A stretch of DNA of 64,000 nucleotides, taken from contig JALWNK010000045.1 in assembly GCA_026995935.1 (NCBI GenBank), positions 1 through 64,000 of the forward strand. The letters are read 5' to 3'. The position numbers were made by a program, and so were the translations under genes. Below the pieces are notes generated by a model. The model saw only the letters and a program-made list of their open reading frames with translations. It ran no database searches and had not been told where the DNA came from. This DNA is from Deltaproteobacteria bacterium. Its GTDB lineage: Bacteria; Desulfobacterota; Dissulfuribacteria; Dissulfuribacterales; QOAL01. Positions 63,210 to 64,000 of this stretch are shown in pieces (position 1 is the stretch's first letter; each line of letters opens with the position of its first letter).

Positions 63210-64000
63210 CTATCTAGGGGTCCATCCGCCGACCCCGAGGAGTTCCAGATTAACCAGTATGGAGGTGTCGTCAGAGTCAGTCTTGATCTTTCCCTCTATG
63301 GCCCAACAGCTCGACGTGTAGCGAAGCACGTACTTGGATTCTATCTGCTTGTTTCTTTCAAAGTCCTGTTTGATATGAAACCTGAATGACCAGGCCGCGG
63401 TAACTATGGCATTCATGTCAAAATTGAGCTCATTTATGTCCTCAAGCTTATGATAGCGGTAGTCCAGGTCGAAGGTGCTTCCCCTGTAACCAACATAGCG
63501 CCACCTGACGTTATGTGTGCGAAAACCGTCTCCATAAAAGTTGTACTTGGTGTCGTAGCGAAGCCAAAAACTCGGAAAAGGCGTGAAATCAAACTCTCCG
63601 TAAAGGTCTGAAAGGCTTTTTCTCTCAAACTCCTGGGCGGAAAGAACCGTGGGTTCCTTATGAAAATTGTACGACTCTTCAAGCTTTATACGAAAAAGAT
63701 CAGAGTATGAGTATCTTCCGCCTCCAAGGCGCCTTTTGCTGCTCACAAAGGAAAGGAGACTGAAGATGACCTTGTTCCTTTCTGGGTAAAGATCCCGGCT
63801 GTCTATGGTGGGTATGTCCCTGCTACTTCTGAAAGGGGAATAAACGTATCTGATTCGGGGTGTGATATAGTGTCGCCAAAGGCCCTTTCCATGGCTGTAG
63901 TTTCTGGCAAAGGTCTTTGTCATATCAGCCAGAATGGAGTAGCGAAACCTGTTGGCGGTGTCGTCCGGGTTCAAATTGTTCTTCTCCTCCCTGCCGTAGG
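63210..64000 (-). CDS. lptD: LPS-assembly protein LptD, C-terminal part (partial)
   Basis: The frame ends at 63210 and runs off the right edge of the window. It encodes the last 260 or so residues of an LptD beta-barrel: HYITPRIRYVYSPFRS, YSYSDLFRIKLEESYNF, and alternating strands with many aromatic residues. LptD, with LptE, inserts lipopolysaccharide into the outer leaflet. This shows that the organism has an LPS-type outer membrane. The start is outside the window. Confidence 0.85.
   Translation of the reverse strand, partial: YGREEKNNLNPDDTANRFRYSILADMTKTFARNYSHGKGLWRHYITPRIRYVYSPFRSSRDIPTIDSRDLYPERNKVIFSLLSFVSSKRRLGGGRYSYSDLFRIKLEESYNFHKEPTVLSAQEFERKSLSDLYGEFDFTPFPSFWLRYDTKYNFYGDGFRTHNVRWRYVGYRGSTFDLDYRYHKLEDINELNFDMNAIVTAAWSFRFHIKQDFERNKQIESKYVLRYTSSCWAIEGKIKTDSDDTSILVNLELLGVGGWTPR

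Overview
The window reads as a chromosomal segment of a Gram-negative anaerobe, most likely a member of the Desulfobacterota (former Deltaproteobacteria). This is inferred from gene content and not proven. The pointers are an LptD outer-membrane assembly protein, a ferredoxin-style glutamate synthase with a separately encoded GltD-like subunit, a DUF3786 protein with an Fe-S motif, a membrane-anchored diheme cytochrome, a liv transporter beside a PaaK-like protein, and a DHH-CBS-CCA polymerase fusion. Gene density is high, with many overlapping ATGA start/stop junctions. No rRNA, tRNA, CRISPR array or intact transposase was seen.

Layout. 0.2-6.1 kb: a SWIM-SNF2 helicase faces an AT-rich hybrid histidine kinase with a periplasmic heme-binding domain. 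6.6-12 kb: a leftward run mazG-mnmG-mutarotase, and a rightward fused hisH-hisF of eukaryotic type. 12-14.6 kb: a LemA / DUF2207 pair. 14.6-18.1 kb: an accessory islet bracketed by two nearly identical 203-bp inverted repeats. It holds a secreted protein with a tandem Asp-Thr-Asp-His insert and a decaying toxin-antitoxin locus. 18.1-22.2 kb: a two-gene leftward operon of secreted proteins. One has a PPC-like domain plus the same paired GLWYN modules as the islet protein. The other looks like a fusion of a zinc phospholipase C / S1-P1 domain with a permuted NlpC/P60-like domain.

22.5-26 kb: a hypothetical protein, a beta-barrel protein, a PII gene interrupted by an amber codon exactly at the ATP-binding lysine, and amtB behind a probable sigma-54 promoter. 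26-36.6 kb: mostly housekeeping genes running rightwards (UspA, DHH-CBS-CCA polymerase, site-2 protease, trpS, scpA, HD hydrolase, diheme cytochrome, speE, M20 peptidase, GCS2 ligase). 36.6-41.5 kb: an HDOD protein, a pentapeptide-repeat potassium channel, an APC permease, an FmdB zinc ribbon and a cold-shock protein. 41.6-47.7 kb: a PaaK-like protein lacking the usual ATP-binding loop, with livF, divergent from livJHMG.

47.8-54 kb: gltB, then a PilJ-type chemoreceptor. 54-64 kb: a TetR regulator with its likely operator, an RNA m5C methyltransferase followed by a separate PUA-like protein, a DUF3786 protein, a rhomboid protease, a GltD-like subunit, a small three-gene run ending in a metallo-beta-lactamase-fold protein, a membrane-anchored collagen-like protein with 49 uninterrupted Gly-X-Y triplets, a YpfJ-type metallopeptidase and the 3' part of lptD.

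Nitrogen assimilation is a thread through the window (amtB, PII, gltB, GltD-like, liv transporter). The points most worth pursuing are the amber-interrupted PII, the PLC/NlpC-like fusion operon, the mirrored 203-bp repeats placed directly at gene ends, the collagen-like protein and the eukaryote-type HisHF.
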